A stretch of DNA of 46,869 nt from DASYXW01 sp035934405 (lineage in GTDB: Bacteria > Acidobacteriota > Terriglobia > UBA7540), in contig DASYXW010000069.1 in assembly GCA_035934405.1 (NCBI GenBank), forward strand, positions 1-46,869, written 5' to 3'. The stretch's first letter is position 1; every line of letters starts with the position of its first letter. Under the pieces are notes generated by a model. It did not search any database, had not been told where the DNA came from, and worked only from the letters and a program-made list of their open reading frames with translations. The translations under genes were made by a program, and so were the position numbers. Positions 1 to 7,294 of the stretch are shown piece after piece.

Positions 1-53
1 AGGACGGTCACCCAACAATTCTTCTTATGAACATCCACTCCGAGGTATAACAT
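1..53 (-). CDS. IS110-family transposase, N-terminal fragment cut by the window edge
   Basis: Reading leftward from the ATG at 53, the frame gives MLYLGVDVHKKNCWVTVL and runs off the window. The pattern (Y)LGVDVHKK is the start of the RuvC-like DEDD domain of IS110 transposases, with the first catalytic Asp in GVDVH. An AAAGGAG-like ribosome site lies about 11 bases upstream. IS110 enzymes work with a structured bridge RNA, which in the IS110 subgroup is encoded in the noncoding end upstream of the transposase; that end would lie just to the right of this start. Only 17 codons are visible, so intactness cannot be judged. Confidence 0.8.
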   Translation of the reverse strand, partial: MLYLGVDVHKKNCWVTV

Positions 54-139
54 TTCAGGGGGTGCTCCTTTCGATTCAGATTGAGTTTTCCAACAACCCA
101 ATCCTACTCGAATCCAGCCGCCCCCTTCATAGCATCAGA

Positions 140-274
140 CCCTCTGGGTCTGCGCGCGTAGCGCCCTTTCATGAAACCGCCAGAGACCGCCTGAGTCGAG
201 GCTCGCCGCGGTGATCGCGATTCGCGCCGCATCACTGTAACCTAGAGTCGCAGACTCGCCGCGGCGAGTCTGCG
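140..274. repeat. Dispersed repeat, copy 1 (135 bp), ending in a perfect 26-bp palindrome
   Basis: This stretch is nearly identical to 954-1093. The second copy carries an extra CGCCT-type 5-bp insertion and a few substitutions. The right end, 249-274, is a perfect palindrome whose half is CGCAGACTCGCCG. It lies between the IS110 fragment and the DUF433 gene. Its boundary with the IS110 noncoding end is not visible. Confidence 0.9.
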
Positions 275-347
275 CCAGCCCGATCTAGAGCCTTGATCTT
301 GGGCGACTTGCTTGTAGAAGCACCCCGTCGCATCCTATAATGCCTGG

Positions 348-572
348 ATGAACTATCAAGATCTCATCACCATCGAGCCGGGCAAGCGCGGCGGGAAGCC
401 TTGTATCCGAGGCATGCGCATTACCGTTTACGACGTATTGTCTTACCTTGCTTCCGGGATGAGCCACCAGGAAATCCTTGCCGACTTCCCCTATCTAACT
501 GAAAACGACATTCTCGCCTGCCTTAGTTACGCGGCTGACCGCGAGCACCATCTGATGGTGGCACGGGATTGA
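348..572 (+). CDS. DUF433-domain antitoxin
   Basis: This 74-residue protein fits the DUF433 family over its whole length: GGKPCIRGMRITVYDVLSYL, then the SHQEIL helix and a FPYLTENDI segment. DUF433 proteins are usually the DNA-binding antitoxin of a pair with a PIN-like DUF5615 protein, and that partner follows directly. The stop codon overlaps the partner's TTG start as TTGA, so translation is probably coupled. The pair sits between two copies of a 135-140-bp repeat, consistent with an accessory module. The toxin-antitoxin role is inferred from family and arrangement. Confidence 0.85.
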   Translation: MNYQDLITIEPGKRGGKPCIRGMRITVYDVLSYLASGMSHQEILADFPYLTENDILACLSYAADREHHLMVARD

Positions 573-901
573 AGCTTCTTTTTGATCAGAACCTCTCGCC
601 GGAGCTCGTGGAACGCCTGGCAGATCTTTACCCAGGATCGACTCATGTGTTCCGGCTCGGGCTTGACCGGGCCTTGGACCTGAGTGTTTGGAACGCCGCG
701 CGCGACCACGGGTTCGCCATCGTCAGCCAAGATGCCGACTTCAGTGATTTAAGCGCTTTGTTCGGTTTTCCTCCCAAAGTGATCTGGATTCGCCGGGGGA
801 ACTGCGCCACCCGCGAGATCGAAGCCATTCTCCGGCTCCATTATGACTCCGTGGCGGGCGTTGGCGAGAACCCCAACCTGGGCATCTTGGTTTTGTTTTG
901 A
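569..901 (+). CDS. DUF5615 PIN-like protein, probable toxin
   Basis: This 110-residue protein starts with TTG inside the TGA of the DUF433 gene. It begins KLLFDQNLSPELVERL and has SQDADFSDL at about residues 53-61, the typical DUF5615/Mut7-C PIN-like pattern. Asp6, Asp55 and Asp57 are candidate metal ligands of a nuclease site. Length is normal for the family. Such proteins are taken to be RNase toxins held in check by the upstream DUF433 protein, though few have been tested biochemically. No ribosome site stands out, which agrees with translational coupling. Confidence 0.85.
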   Translation: MKLLFDQNLSPELVERLADLYPGSTHVFRLGLDRALDLSVWNAARDHGFAIVSQDADFSDLSALFGFPPKVIWIRRGNCATREIEAILRLHYDSVAGVGENPNLGILVLF

Positions 902-953
902 ACCTGCGCCTGCCCGCCTAGGGCCGCAGACCTTCAAGCTCTACGCCAGCCCA

Positions 954-1093
954 CCCTCTGGATCTGCGCGCGTAGCGCCCTTTCATGAAACCGCCAGAGA
1001 CCGCCTCGCCTGAGTCGAGGCTCGCCGCGGTGATCGCGATTTGCACCGCATCACTGTAACCTAGAGTCGCAGACTCGCCGTGGCGAGTCTGCG
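954..1093. repeat. Dispersed repeat, copy 2 (140 bp)
   Basis: Direct repeat of 140-274 in the same orientation, 5 bp longer. Its terminal palindrome at 1068-1093 has one mismatch (GCCGTGGC against GCCGCGGC). Together the two copies bracket the DUF433/DUF5615 pair. Confidence 0.9.
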
Positions 1094-1143
1094 ACCCCAC
1101 GGGCGTTCAGGCAAGCCGGTCCATCGGCAGGAACGGGTAGCGG

Positions 1144-1230
1144 GTAGCCACGGTCAGCGCCTTGCTGACCGTGGGCTTTTGTTGATGGGAGAAGCCCATG
1201 GTCAATCACAGACCTATTGACCGTGGCTAC
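1144..1230. repeat. Compound palindromic element, GTAGCCACGGTCA family
   Basis: The outer arms GTAGCCACGGTCA (1144-1156) and TGACCGTGGCTAC (1218-1230) are exact reverse complements. Inside are two smaller stems: CACGGTCAG with CTGACCGTG near 1149-1173, and CCATGGTCAAT (1196-1206) with ATTGACCGTGG (1216-1226), one mismatch. A 35-bp minimal form of the same family occurs at 2110-2144. It looks like a REP-type or non-autonomous mobile element. Confidence 0.8.
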
Positions 1231-1424
1231 CAAAGCCTTGACTACCGGCTCTAGTGACGGTGGGCGGGCCCCGATGGTATCGGGGCGGGCATCACCCGCT
1301 GGGGGAATTCGCCGCTGAAGTCTGCCGTCGGCCACGTTAGCGGCTCGTCGCGACCCCCGCGCCGGCTCCGCTCGCCGGTTATACCGTAACGCGCACGCTA
1401 TCGCGCAAGAACTCGGGCGCGAAA

Positions 1425-1571
1425 TCGGCGCTAGCTACTTATAGAGCGAACACCGATGGCACAATGCCTGACGGCAAAATAGTCCATGCTACAGTAGCCG
1501 TGACCGAGGTCTGGGTCAGACGAGCAGGCAACTGGAAAAATCTGCGCTATCATGAAAGCGAACTGAGATGA
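1425..1571 (+). pseudogene. C-terminal remnant of a DUF4440/SnoaL-like protein
   Basis: The forward frame reads SALATYRANTDGTM, then PDGKIVHATVAVTEVWVRR, then AGNWKNLRYHESELR before a TGA at 1569-1571. This is the end of an NTF2-like DUF4440 protein, where the pattern T.VWV...G.W....H.SE is typical. No matching N-terminal half lies upstream, so this is a decayed fragment. A 35-residue product could still start at ATG 1464, but no ribosome site supports it. The 902-1424 stretch otherwise holds only the two repeat elements. Confidence 0.6.
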
Positions 1572-1610
1572 GATGCTCTCTCTTTACACACCAGCATTTT
1601 GATCTACGCT

Positions 1611-1642
1611 GAGCCCGTTCGCCTTTGCGCTGCGAACGGCTC
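1611..1642. repeat. Hairpin with GAGCC-GTTCGC arms
   Basis: GAGCCCGTTCGC at 1611-1622 pairs with GCGAACGGCTC at 1632-1642 with a single bulged C. It lies about 60 bases before the DUF1801 gene, too far from upstream coding sequence to be an obvious terminator. It resembles dispersed bacterial palindromes. Confidence 0.55.
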
Positions 1643-1705
1643 TGAGCGGAGCGAAGGGGCTCAGGGTAAACTCCGCTAAATTAGGTGCGAGAGTTGGAGG
1701 TGTAC

Positions 1706-2113
1706 ATGAAAAAGCCCGTCCCGGTGGAATCTGCCTCTGCATCAATCGACGAGAAGATCAAGGAACTTGGGGACTGGCGCGGGAAGACGCTCGCGAGGGT
1801 GCGCGAAATCATCCACGCGGCAGACCCCGAGATCGTCGAAGAGTGGAAGTGGGCGAAGGCGACGTCGCCGGGGACTCCCGTCTGGTCCCACGGCGGCATC
1901 GTCTGCACGGGAGAGACGTACAAGAGCGCCGTCAAGATGACATTTGCCAAGGGAGCTCGGTTGAAGGACCCTTCAGGTCTATTCAACTCCAGCCTGGAGG
2001 GGAATATCAGGCGCGCCATCGACATCCACGAAGGCGACAAGGTGGATGAGGCCGCCTTGAAGGATCTCATCCGCGCTGCCGTGGCGGTCAATCTCATGGG
2101 CCAAAGCGGGTAG
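1706..2113 (+). CDS. DUF1801 (YdhG-like) protein
   Basis: The protein is 135 residues from the ATG at 1706. That start follows GGAGG by 5 bases and is preferred over the in-frame GTG at 1685. The sequence fits the DUF1801 fold: a helix with WRGKTLARVREIIHAADPEIVEEWKW, then PVWSHGGIVCTGETYKSAVKMTFAKGA, then FNSSLEGNIRRAIDI. DUF1801 proteins have an iron-chaperone-like fold and no firmly assigned reaction. The gene stands alone. Its stop codon lies inside the left arm of a perfect 14-bp inverted repeat, which may act as its terminator. Confidence 0.85.
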   Translation: MKKPVPVESASASIDEKIKELGDWRGKTLARVREIIHAADPEIVEEWKWAKATSPGTPVWSHGGIVCTGETYKSAVKMTFAKGARLKDPSGLFNSSLEGNIRRAIDIHEGDKVDEAALKDLIRAAVAVNLMGQSG

Positions 2114-2144
2114 CCACGGTCAGTGATTTTCTGACCGTGGCTAC
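2110..2144. repeat. Minimal GTAGCCACGGTCAG palindrome overlapping the DUF1801 stop
   Basis: GTAGCCACGGTCAG (2110-2123), a 7-base loop and CTGACCGTGGCTAC (2131-2144) form a perfect 14-bp stem. The TAG stop of the upstream gene is inside the left arm. It belongs to the same family as 1144-1230. The rest of 2145-2597 has no gene I can support; 2410-2560 is markedly AT-richer than its surroundings. Confidence 0.85.
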
Positions 2145-2597
2145 TCGCTGCGTGGTGTGCCCCCGATAGCGCAGCAGTTGCCGCTGCTCCCGCACTTGAC
2201 GCGGCGCGATCCATTCGTCCAGGTCGCGCGACGCCCCCGGCAGGCGAGCACGCCCCCGCTTGCGCCGGGGTGATGGGAAGCGGCCCCGCAGCTTCCCGCC
2301 AGCTGTCCTGTCTACCGTTTGCTGTATACCGTATGCCACCCTGCGACTGTATGCCGCCTCGCGACCGCTACTCCCTACCCCCTGCCGGAAGCGCTCTGGC
2401 AGTCCGCCATAACTCTATAAGCTAGGCTATACTATTAATTAACGTTTGTCAATACATATTGTTACCTTCAAAGGCCCGTTTAGGGTCGAAAAATGAGAAA
2501 GCGTAGACAAATGATAAAACCGAGACACCTTTTGCAAAGAGCTTTGGTTTCGTCAGCTTAGGAGAAAGAAAACGGTCCGAACGAAGGGGTCAGAGCG

Positions 2598-2624
2598 AAA
2601 AGCGTGGAGTTTCTCCACACTTTT
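2598..2624 (-). terminator. Rho-independent terminator of the acyl-CoA synthetase gene
   Basis: On the minus strand, AAAAGTGTGGAG, an AAA loop and CTCCACGCTTTT form a 12-bp stem with one G-T wobble and a T-rich end. It begins 27 bases after the stop at 2651. Confidence 0.8.
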
Positions 2625-2650
2625 CCACGGCTGCCGGCCGCGTGCGGCGT

Positions 2651-5383
2651 TCACAGATCCAGGACCGCTCGCACCGTGGTGTCGTCGCACGGGCGCTCCA
2701 GCCGGAATCCAAGCTTCCGGCACACCTGCTGCATCTCCTGATTTTCGGCCAGCGTGTCGGCGCTGATGAGGTGGATCTTCTCGGCGCGCGCGAATTGGAT
2801 GAGCCGGCGAAGTAGCTCCGTACCCAAGCCGCGATTCTGGAACGGGTCAGTGACCACGATGGCGGTTTCGGCCTCGTCCCTTCCCGGCAGCCTGGTGAGC
2901 CGCCCCACGGCCACGATCGAACGCTCGCTGCCCTGGGCATTCTCGTGTTCGGCCACCAGCACCATTTCGCGGTCGTAGTCCACAAAACAGATGCGTGTCA
3001 GCCGCTCGTGAGCCACGCGATGGTCGAGCGAGAGCATGTGAAAGTAGCGCAGGTAAACGCTGCGCTCGGAGAGCGCGCGGTGGAACTCCACCATCAGGGG
3101 CTCGTCTTCAGGGCGGATGGGGCGGATGAGGACCGGTTGGCCACTCTTCAACGTCCAGGGAGACACATACTGGCTGGGGTAGGGGCGGATGGCGGGCCGG
3201 GGCAGCTCGTCTTCGTCAACCGCCGACGAATGCAAAACCACCCGGGCGTCCAGCGCCATGAGACCTTCCGCTGAGGCGAGCAGCGGGTTAATGTCGATCT
3301 CTCGCACCGCCCGCTGTTCCAGGACGAGCTGGCTGAACCGCACCAGCAGCTGTTCGAGGGCGTTGAGGTCCACCGCCTTGCGTCCCCGCGTGCCCTGGAG
3401 GGCCTTGAAAATAAGGGTCTGCTCCATCATGCGGCGTGCCAGGGTGGTGGTGAGCGGCGGCAAGGCCAGGGCGCGGTCGCCGAAGATCTCAACCAACTGC
3501 CCCCCGGCGCCAAAAAGCAGCACGGGTCCGAATTGAGGGTCCAGCGTGCTGCCGATGATGATTTCATAGCCGTCGGTCTTGATCATCGGCTGTACGGTTA
3601 CACCCAGGAAATCTCGCGGGCCTGCTTTAGCAAGCACCGAAGATTGGATCGCGCGATACGCCCGCCGGACGGCGGCTTCGTCGCCGAGATTAAGTTGCAC
3701 GCCGCCCACGTCCGTCTTGTGAGTGATGGTTTCAGAAAGGAGCTTAAGAACTACCGGGTAGCCGAGCTGAACTGCCAGGATCACGGCTTCGTTCTCGCTC
3801 GACGCGGCGCGGGTATCGACGGTAGGAATGCCGTAGGCCTTGAGCAACTGCTTTGACTCAAACTCCGTCAGTAGAGTTCGGCCGGCGTTTCGAGCCTCCT
3901 CGATCAGCTTCCCGGCCGAGGCCGTGCCGGCGGCATCGGGCACCCATTGAGGGGTCTCGTAAAGGCCGCGCAGGTTGTAACTGTAACGCCACATGTACTG
4001 GAAGGCGCGGACAGCGGTGTCCGGGTAAGCGAACGTCGGGATGCCGGCGCGGTTCAGAATCGCCTCGCCCGCCGCCACCTGCGCTCCGCCCATCCAACTG
4101 GCCAGAAGGGGCTTGCCCTCCAGCTTCGCATAGGGCTTCAGCTCCTCGGCAACCTGCGTCGGGTCCGTCATTCCCTGCGGTGCCAGGATGACGAGCAGGC
4201 CGTCGCTATTGAGATCCCTGGAAATAATCTCCACCGTCTTGGCGTAACGTTCAGCGCTTGCGTCTCCCAGAATGTCGACGGGATTGTCGTGACTCCAGTG
4301 CCGGGGCAGGAGTTGATTGAGCGACCGAATGGTCTCGTCGGCCAGCGGCGCAAGTTCGCCGGCCTGGCTGATGAGGGCGTCCGTGGCCAGCACTCCGGGG
4401 CCGCCGGCGTTGGTGAGAATCACCAGCCGCGATCCTCTGGGCCGAGGCTGCTTCGCCAGCACTTCCGCCATGTAGAACAGGTCAGAGACGTTGGCCACCC
4501 GCAGCACGCCGACGCGGCGGAAGGCGGCATCCAGCACTTCGTCGCTGCCGGCGAGCGCCCCGGTGTGGGAAGCCGCTGCTTTCGCGGCCGCTTCGGTGCG
4601 GCCGGCCTTGATGATGATGATGGGTTTCGAGAGCGCTACCTGGCGAGCGGCCGAGAGGAACGACCGGGGGTCGCCGATGGATTCCATGTAAATGATAATG
4701 CTCCGGGTGCGCGGGTCGTCTCCCAGGTAGTCGATGAGATCACCCCAACCGACATCCAGCATCGAGCCGACGGAGACAAAGGCGCTGAAGCCGACAAACT
4801 CACGCAAGCTCCAATCGAGGATGGCCGTGCACAGGGCCCCGCTCTGGCTGATGAAGCCGACGTTGCCGGGCCGTGCCATGGCGCCGGCGAAGGTGGCATT
4901 CAAACCCGTCAAAGGACTCATCAGGCCGAGACAGTTCGGCCCGACTACCCTCATTCGGCCGCGTCGGGCATGGGCCAGGATTTGTGCCTCAAGCTCGGCT
5001 CCAGCGGCGCCGGTTTCCTTGAACCCCGCCGAAATGATGATTGCGCCTCGCACGCCGGCGTCAACACACTCGCCGACGACGGCGGGAACGGTCCGCGCCG
5101 GCGTGGCGATTACGGCGAGTTCGACCGGGGCGGGCGCGGCGGCAACGTTCGGGTAAGCCTTGATTCCAAGCACCGCATCCCGCTTCGGGTTGATGGGAAA
5201 AACGGCCCCACCAAAAGGACTGCCGATCAGATTCGCCACAATCGTCCGCCCGACGCTTGCCGCCGTCTCGGTGGCGCCGACTACCGCCACCGTCTTCGGG
5301 GCGAAAAACACGTCAAGAGGGTGTACCCTGCCACGCAGGATGTCGTGGGCCGGTTCGGTACCTGATGTACGGTCCTGTTTCAT
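2651..5383 (-). CDS. Acetate-CoA ligase (ADP-forming) fused to a GNAT acetyltransferase
   Basis: This 910-residue protein has four parts in order: a CoA-binding Rossmann domain (about 25-130, KTVAVVGAT), a succinyl-CoA-ligase-like flavodoxin domain (about 150-450), an ATP-grasp domain (about 490-720) and a C-terminal GNAT domain (about 755-910). His273 in SHTGALAGSDEV is the expected phosphohistidine. QNRGLGTELL is the acetyl-CoA pyrophosphate-binding loop of GNAT. The ligase half would interconvert acetyl-CoA + ADP + Pi with acetate + ATP + CoA. The GNAT half resembles Pat/YfiQ protein lysine acetyltransferases, so the fusion may only retain regulatory use of the ligase half. The intact His favours real ligase activity. 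It is divergent from the cytochrome c gene, with a tandem dyad pair between them. Confidence 0.9.
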   Translation of the reverse strand: MKQDRTSGTEPAHDILRGRVHPLDVFFAPKTVAVVGATETAASVGRTIVANLIGSPFGGAVFPINPKRDAVLGIKAYPNVAAAPAPVELAVIATPARTVPAVVGECVDAGVRGAIIISAGFKETGAAGAELEAQILAHARRGRMRVVGPNCLGLMSPLTGLNATFAGAMARPGNVGFISQSGALCTAILDWSLREFVGFSAFVSVGSMLDVGWGDLIDYLGDDPRTRSIIIYMESIGDPRSFLSAARQVALSKPIIIIKAGRTEAAAKAAASHTGALAGSDEVLDAAFRRVGVLRVANVSDLFYMAEVLAKQPRPRGSRLVILTNAGGPGVLATDALISQAGELAPLADETIRSLNQLLPRHWSHDNPVDILGDASAERYAKTVEIISRDLNSDGLLVILAPQGMTDPTQVAEELKPYAKLEGKPLLASWMGGAQVAAGEAILNRAGIPTFAYPDTAVRAFQYMWRYSYNLRGLYETPQWVPDAAGTASAGKLIEEARNAGRTLLTEFESKQLLKAYGIPTVDTRAASSENEAVILAVQLGYPVVLKLLSETITHKTDVGGVQLNLGDEAAVRRAYRAIQSSVLAKAGPRDFLGVTVQPMIKTDGYEIIIGSTLDPQFGPVLLFGAGGQLVEIFGDRALALPPLTTTLARRMMEQTLIFKALQGTRGRKAVDLNALEQLLVRFSQLVLEQRAVREIDINPLLASAEGLMALDARVVLHSSAVDEDELPRPAIRPYPSQYVSPWTLKSGQPVLIRPIRPEDEPLMVEFHRALSERSVYLRYFHMLSLDHRVAHERLTRICFVDYDREMVLVAEHENAQGSERSIVAVGRLTRLPGRDEAETAIVVTDPFQNRGLGTELLRRLIQFARAEKIHLISADTLAENQEMQQVCRKLGFRLERPCDDTTVRAVLDL

Positions 5384-5589
5384 GTGCGCTCCCGGGCAAA
5401 CCCCTCTCTGATCGCCGTGTGAGGCTGCCGGTTCTCATTGGAACATATTTCAGTGTGGATAACCCACGTGGAGTGATTGCCAGGAAGGCGCCTACGCCGC
5501 GGCCGGCCTGCCGGCTGCGCGTCCTCGATAATCTTGGTTATGCGACGCGGACCTCCACAGGCAGTTTCCCAAACAACATCCGGCCCCGG

Positions 5590-5627
5590 CGTGACGAACG
5601 TCACCGATAGCTGTGATTTACAGCACT
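5590..5627. promoter_or_regulatory. Tandem CRP/FNR-like dyad pair A, between the ligase-GNAT and cytochrome c genes
   Basis: CGTGA-cgaacg-TCACC at 5590-5605 and TGTGA-tttaca-GCACT at 5612-5627 fit the TGTGA-N6-TCACA pattern, with 8/10 and 8/10 matches in the half-sites. The repeat distance is exactly 22 bp. The pair lies in the 370-bp divergent space, 207 bases from the ligase-GNAT start and about 127 from the cytochrome start. No gene is recognised in that space. The same 22-bp arrangement recurs at three other promoters. Confidence 0.6.
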
Positions 5628-5753
5628 GCGCCGCGGGACGACGGCCCGCAAGCTACACGCGGAGAGTTAGGGTGTTCGGTCCGCGGCCGCCCGTGGACTG
5701 TTTCATCGCTGGAAGCGTACCTGCCGCCTTGCCGAGGGGGAAAGGAGTTGGTT

Positions 5754-6275
5754 ATGCGAGGCGCTTACATTGGCATGCCACTGATTCTCGCCGCCATCGT
5801 GGGTGCTGGGCGTGGCCAGCAGGGCACAAAGCCGGCGGAAAATCCTCCACCAGCCTCCGCCTCAACCGTTGAGACGCCGCTCAATCCCCACTATGCGATT
5901 AGCGCTGAGGACAGAGCCCGCAAGAATCCAGTGCAGTTTACCGATGCCTCTGTCGAAAAAGGAAAGAAGCTATTCCTATCGCAATGCGCCATGTGCCACG
6001 GCGCCACTGGCGACGGCAAGGGGGACCTGGCGAAGGAAATGAACGTCACTTTGCCTGATTTCACCAAGCCGGAGACGCTGCAGAAGCGCACCGACGGGGA
6101 ACTTTTCAAGATCCTCGGCCTGGGTAACGACGTCATGCCGGGGCAGGCGAAGCGAATGAACGACATCCAGTGCTGGGAGATCATTAACTTCTTGCGCGCC
6201 GCGAGCGGGGCCGTCCCGCAGAAATCGACGGGAAAGGAGTTGACTGACCAACGCTACGTCGAAGTTCCGAAGTGA
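5754..6275 (+). CDS. Monohaem c-type cytochrome, secreted
   Basis: The protein is 173 residues from ATG 5754, which follows AAAGGAG by 6 bases. An upstream in-frame start at 5613 lacks a ribosome site. The N-terminus is a signal peptide-like segment (YIGMPLILAAIVGAG), followed by a Pro-rich linker and a cytochrome c domain. CAMCHG gives haem ligands Cys78, Cys81 and axial His82; Met128 in NDVMPG is the likely second axial ligand. The product is probably periplasmic and carries single electrons. It heads a probable operon with a two-helix membrane protein and Hsp20, downstream of dyad pair A. Confidence 0.9.
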   Translation: MRGAYIGMPLILAAIVGAGRGQQGTKPAENPPPASASTVETPLNPHYAISAEDRARKNPVQFTDASVEKGKKLFLSQCAMCHGATGDGKGDLAKEMNVTLPDFTKPETLQKRTDGELFKILGLGNDVMPGQAKRMNDIQCWEIINFLRAASGAVPQKSTGKELTDQRYVEVPK

Positions 6276-6296
6276 GTTTATTGAAGGAGGTCTGTC

Positions 6297-6572
6297 ATGA
6301 ATGGCTACGTTTACGGTTGGGGAGTGCTTGCGGTGTGTGTCTTGATTATCGCGATTTACCGCCTCGCGGTCGGGGCGCACGAGGATCAGACGCTGCACCT
6401 CTACCACAACGTGGGCGCCGTGGCGTCCCAACAGAAGCTGGCGCGGCGCGTCTCGGTCGCTGACCGCTGGGGCGAGCTACTCACGATCGCGCTTGTGGTT
6501 TACGGTCTCGCGCTACTGGGCGTTTACTTCTACCATCTCTGGCTGAAGAGTTACCAGATCCAGTTCCACTAG
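6297..6572 (+). CDS. Small two-helix membrane protein, paralogue of 10377-10655
   Basis: This 91-residue protein has a strong AAGGAGG site before its ATG and lies 21 bases after the cytochrome c gene. It has two membrane segments, about 8-26 and 61-83. The loop between them contains GAHEDQTLHLYHNVGAVASQQK, and the second half has DRWGELLTIALVVYGLALLGVYFY. The loop pattern HE..TLH, the QQK and the WGE.LTI..V.YGL motif recur in the protein at 10377-10655. No named family is recognised. Proximity to a cytochrome here and to a cupredoxin-like protein and cation ATPase in the other copy suggests a membrane redox or metal accessory role (inference). Confidence 0.85.
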   Translation: MNGYVYGWGVLAVCVLIIAIYRLAVGAHEDQTLHLYHNVGAVASQQKLARRVSVADRWGELLTIALVVYGLALLGVYFYHLWLKSYQIQFH

Positions 6573-6651
6573 CTGTAACCCGGTAGGGCGCCAGCCTGCG
6601 GAAGTTTGCCGAAGGGGTGGCGGTGTTGTCACAGGAGAGAGGAGAACAGTC

Positions 6652-7176
6652 ATGACAAGGAATTCAGCAGTACCACAACGCGTGAAGGGCGGCCAATCCG
6701 TCAAGATTACTCCGGCCGGCAATCTGGCCGCGCGCCAAAGGGAAGTGAATGAGATCGTCAGCAGGCGCGCCTATGAGATTTACGAAGCTCGCGATCGCGA
6801 GCAGGGTCGCGAGCTCGAAGATTGGGTGCGCGCCGAATCCGAGATCCTGCTCCAGGCACCGGCCGGTTTTCTGCACTCTCGCGACTTCCTCATGGTTGAC
6901 GTGGATGTTTCCGGTTTCGCCGCTCGAGACCTCGAGCTGAGCGTCGAGCCTCGCCGCATCACCTTAAGCGGGAGACGGCAAGCCATCTGCGAGGCGGGGA
7001 GCGAAGTCAGCACCAGCGGCAATTCGCGGCCTTTGCATATTTTCCGTGTCATTGACTTGCCGGTTGAAGTGGATCCTTTGTACGCGGTGGCTAGCCTCAA
7101 GCAAGGTGTCCTCGAGGTCTCGATTGCCAAGCTTCGGGGAGCCCAGGAAGAGTGCGCCACACCGATGGCAGCATGA
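6652..7176 (+). CDS. Hsp20/alpha-crystallin protein with N-terminal DUF2934 segment
   Basis: This 174-residue protein is preceded by GGAG 7 bases before the ATG. Residues about 27-68 (REVNEIVSRRAYEIYEARD, then DWVRAESEIL) match DUF2934, a short helical domain common in acidobacteria and proteobacteria. Residues about 76-162 are an alpha-crystallin domain ending in GVLEVSIAK, the usual G-V-L motif. It is a small heat-shock protein that would hold unfolding proteins in the cytoplasm. It is the third gene after the cytochrome c and two-helix protein. No C-terminal IXI motif is evident, which may limit oligomer assembly. Confidence 0.9.
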   Translation: MTRNSAVPQRVKGGQSVKITPAGNLAARQREVNEIVSRRAYEIYEARDREQGRELEDWVRAESEILLQAPAGFLHSRDFLMVDVDVSGFAARDLELSVEPRRITLSGRRQAICEAGSEVSTSGNSRPLHIFRVIDLPVEVDPLYAVASLKQGVLEVSIAKLRGAQEECATPMAA

Positions 7177-7241
7177 GGTAACCCGGGCGATGAGGTCCGG
7201 CCGGCTCGAAGCGTGAAGGCAGCCAGCCTGACTTCTTGATT

Positions 7242-7272
7242 GCCAGCGCGACGACATGGTCCTCGCGCTGGC
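7242..7272. terminator. Hairpin between convergent hsp20 and usp genes
   Basis: GCCAGCGCGA (7242-7251), an 11-base loop and TCGCGCTGGC (7263-7272) form a perfect 10-bp GC-rich stem. It lies in the 118-bp gap between two convergent genes. There is no T-tract, so it may be a weak bidirectional terminator. Confidence 0.55.
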
Positions 7273-7294
7273 TGCGGTCAAATTCCCCGTTCCC

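Noticed and set aside
2160..2339. Minus-strand frame with DEWIAPRQVREQRQLLRYR, faintly like IS110 transposase middle regions
   Set aside because: Too short, flanked by unrelated frame sequence and a palindrome; similarity may be chance.
3947..5365. 472-codon open frame opposite the ligase-GNAT gene
   Set aside because: A shadow frame without recognisable domains over a well-conserved gene.
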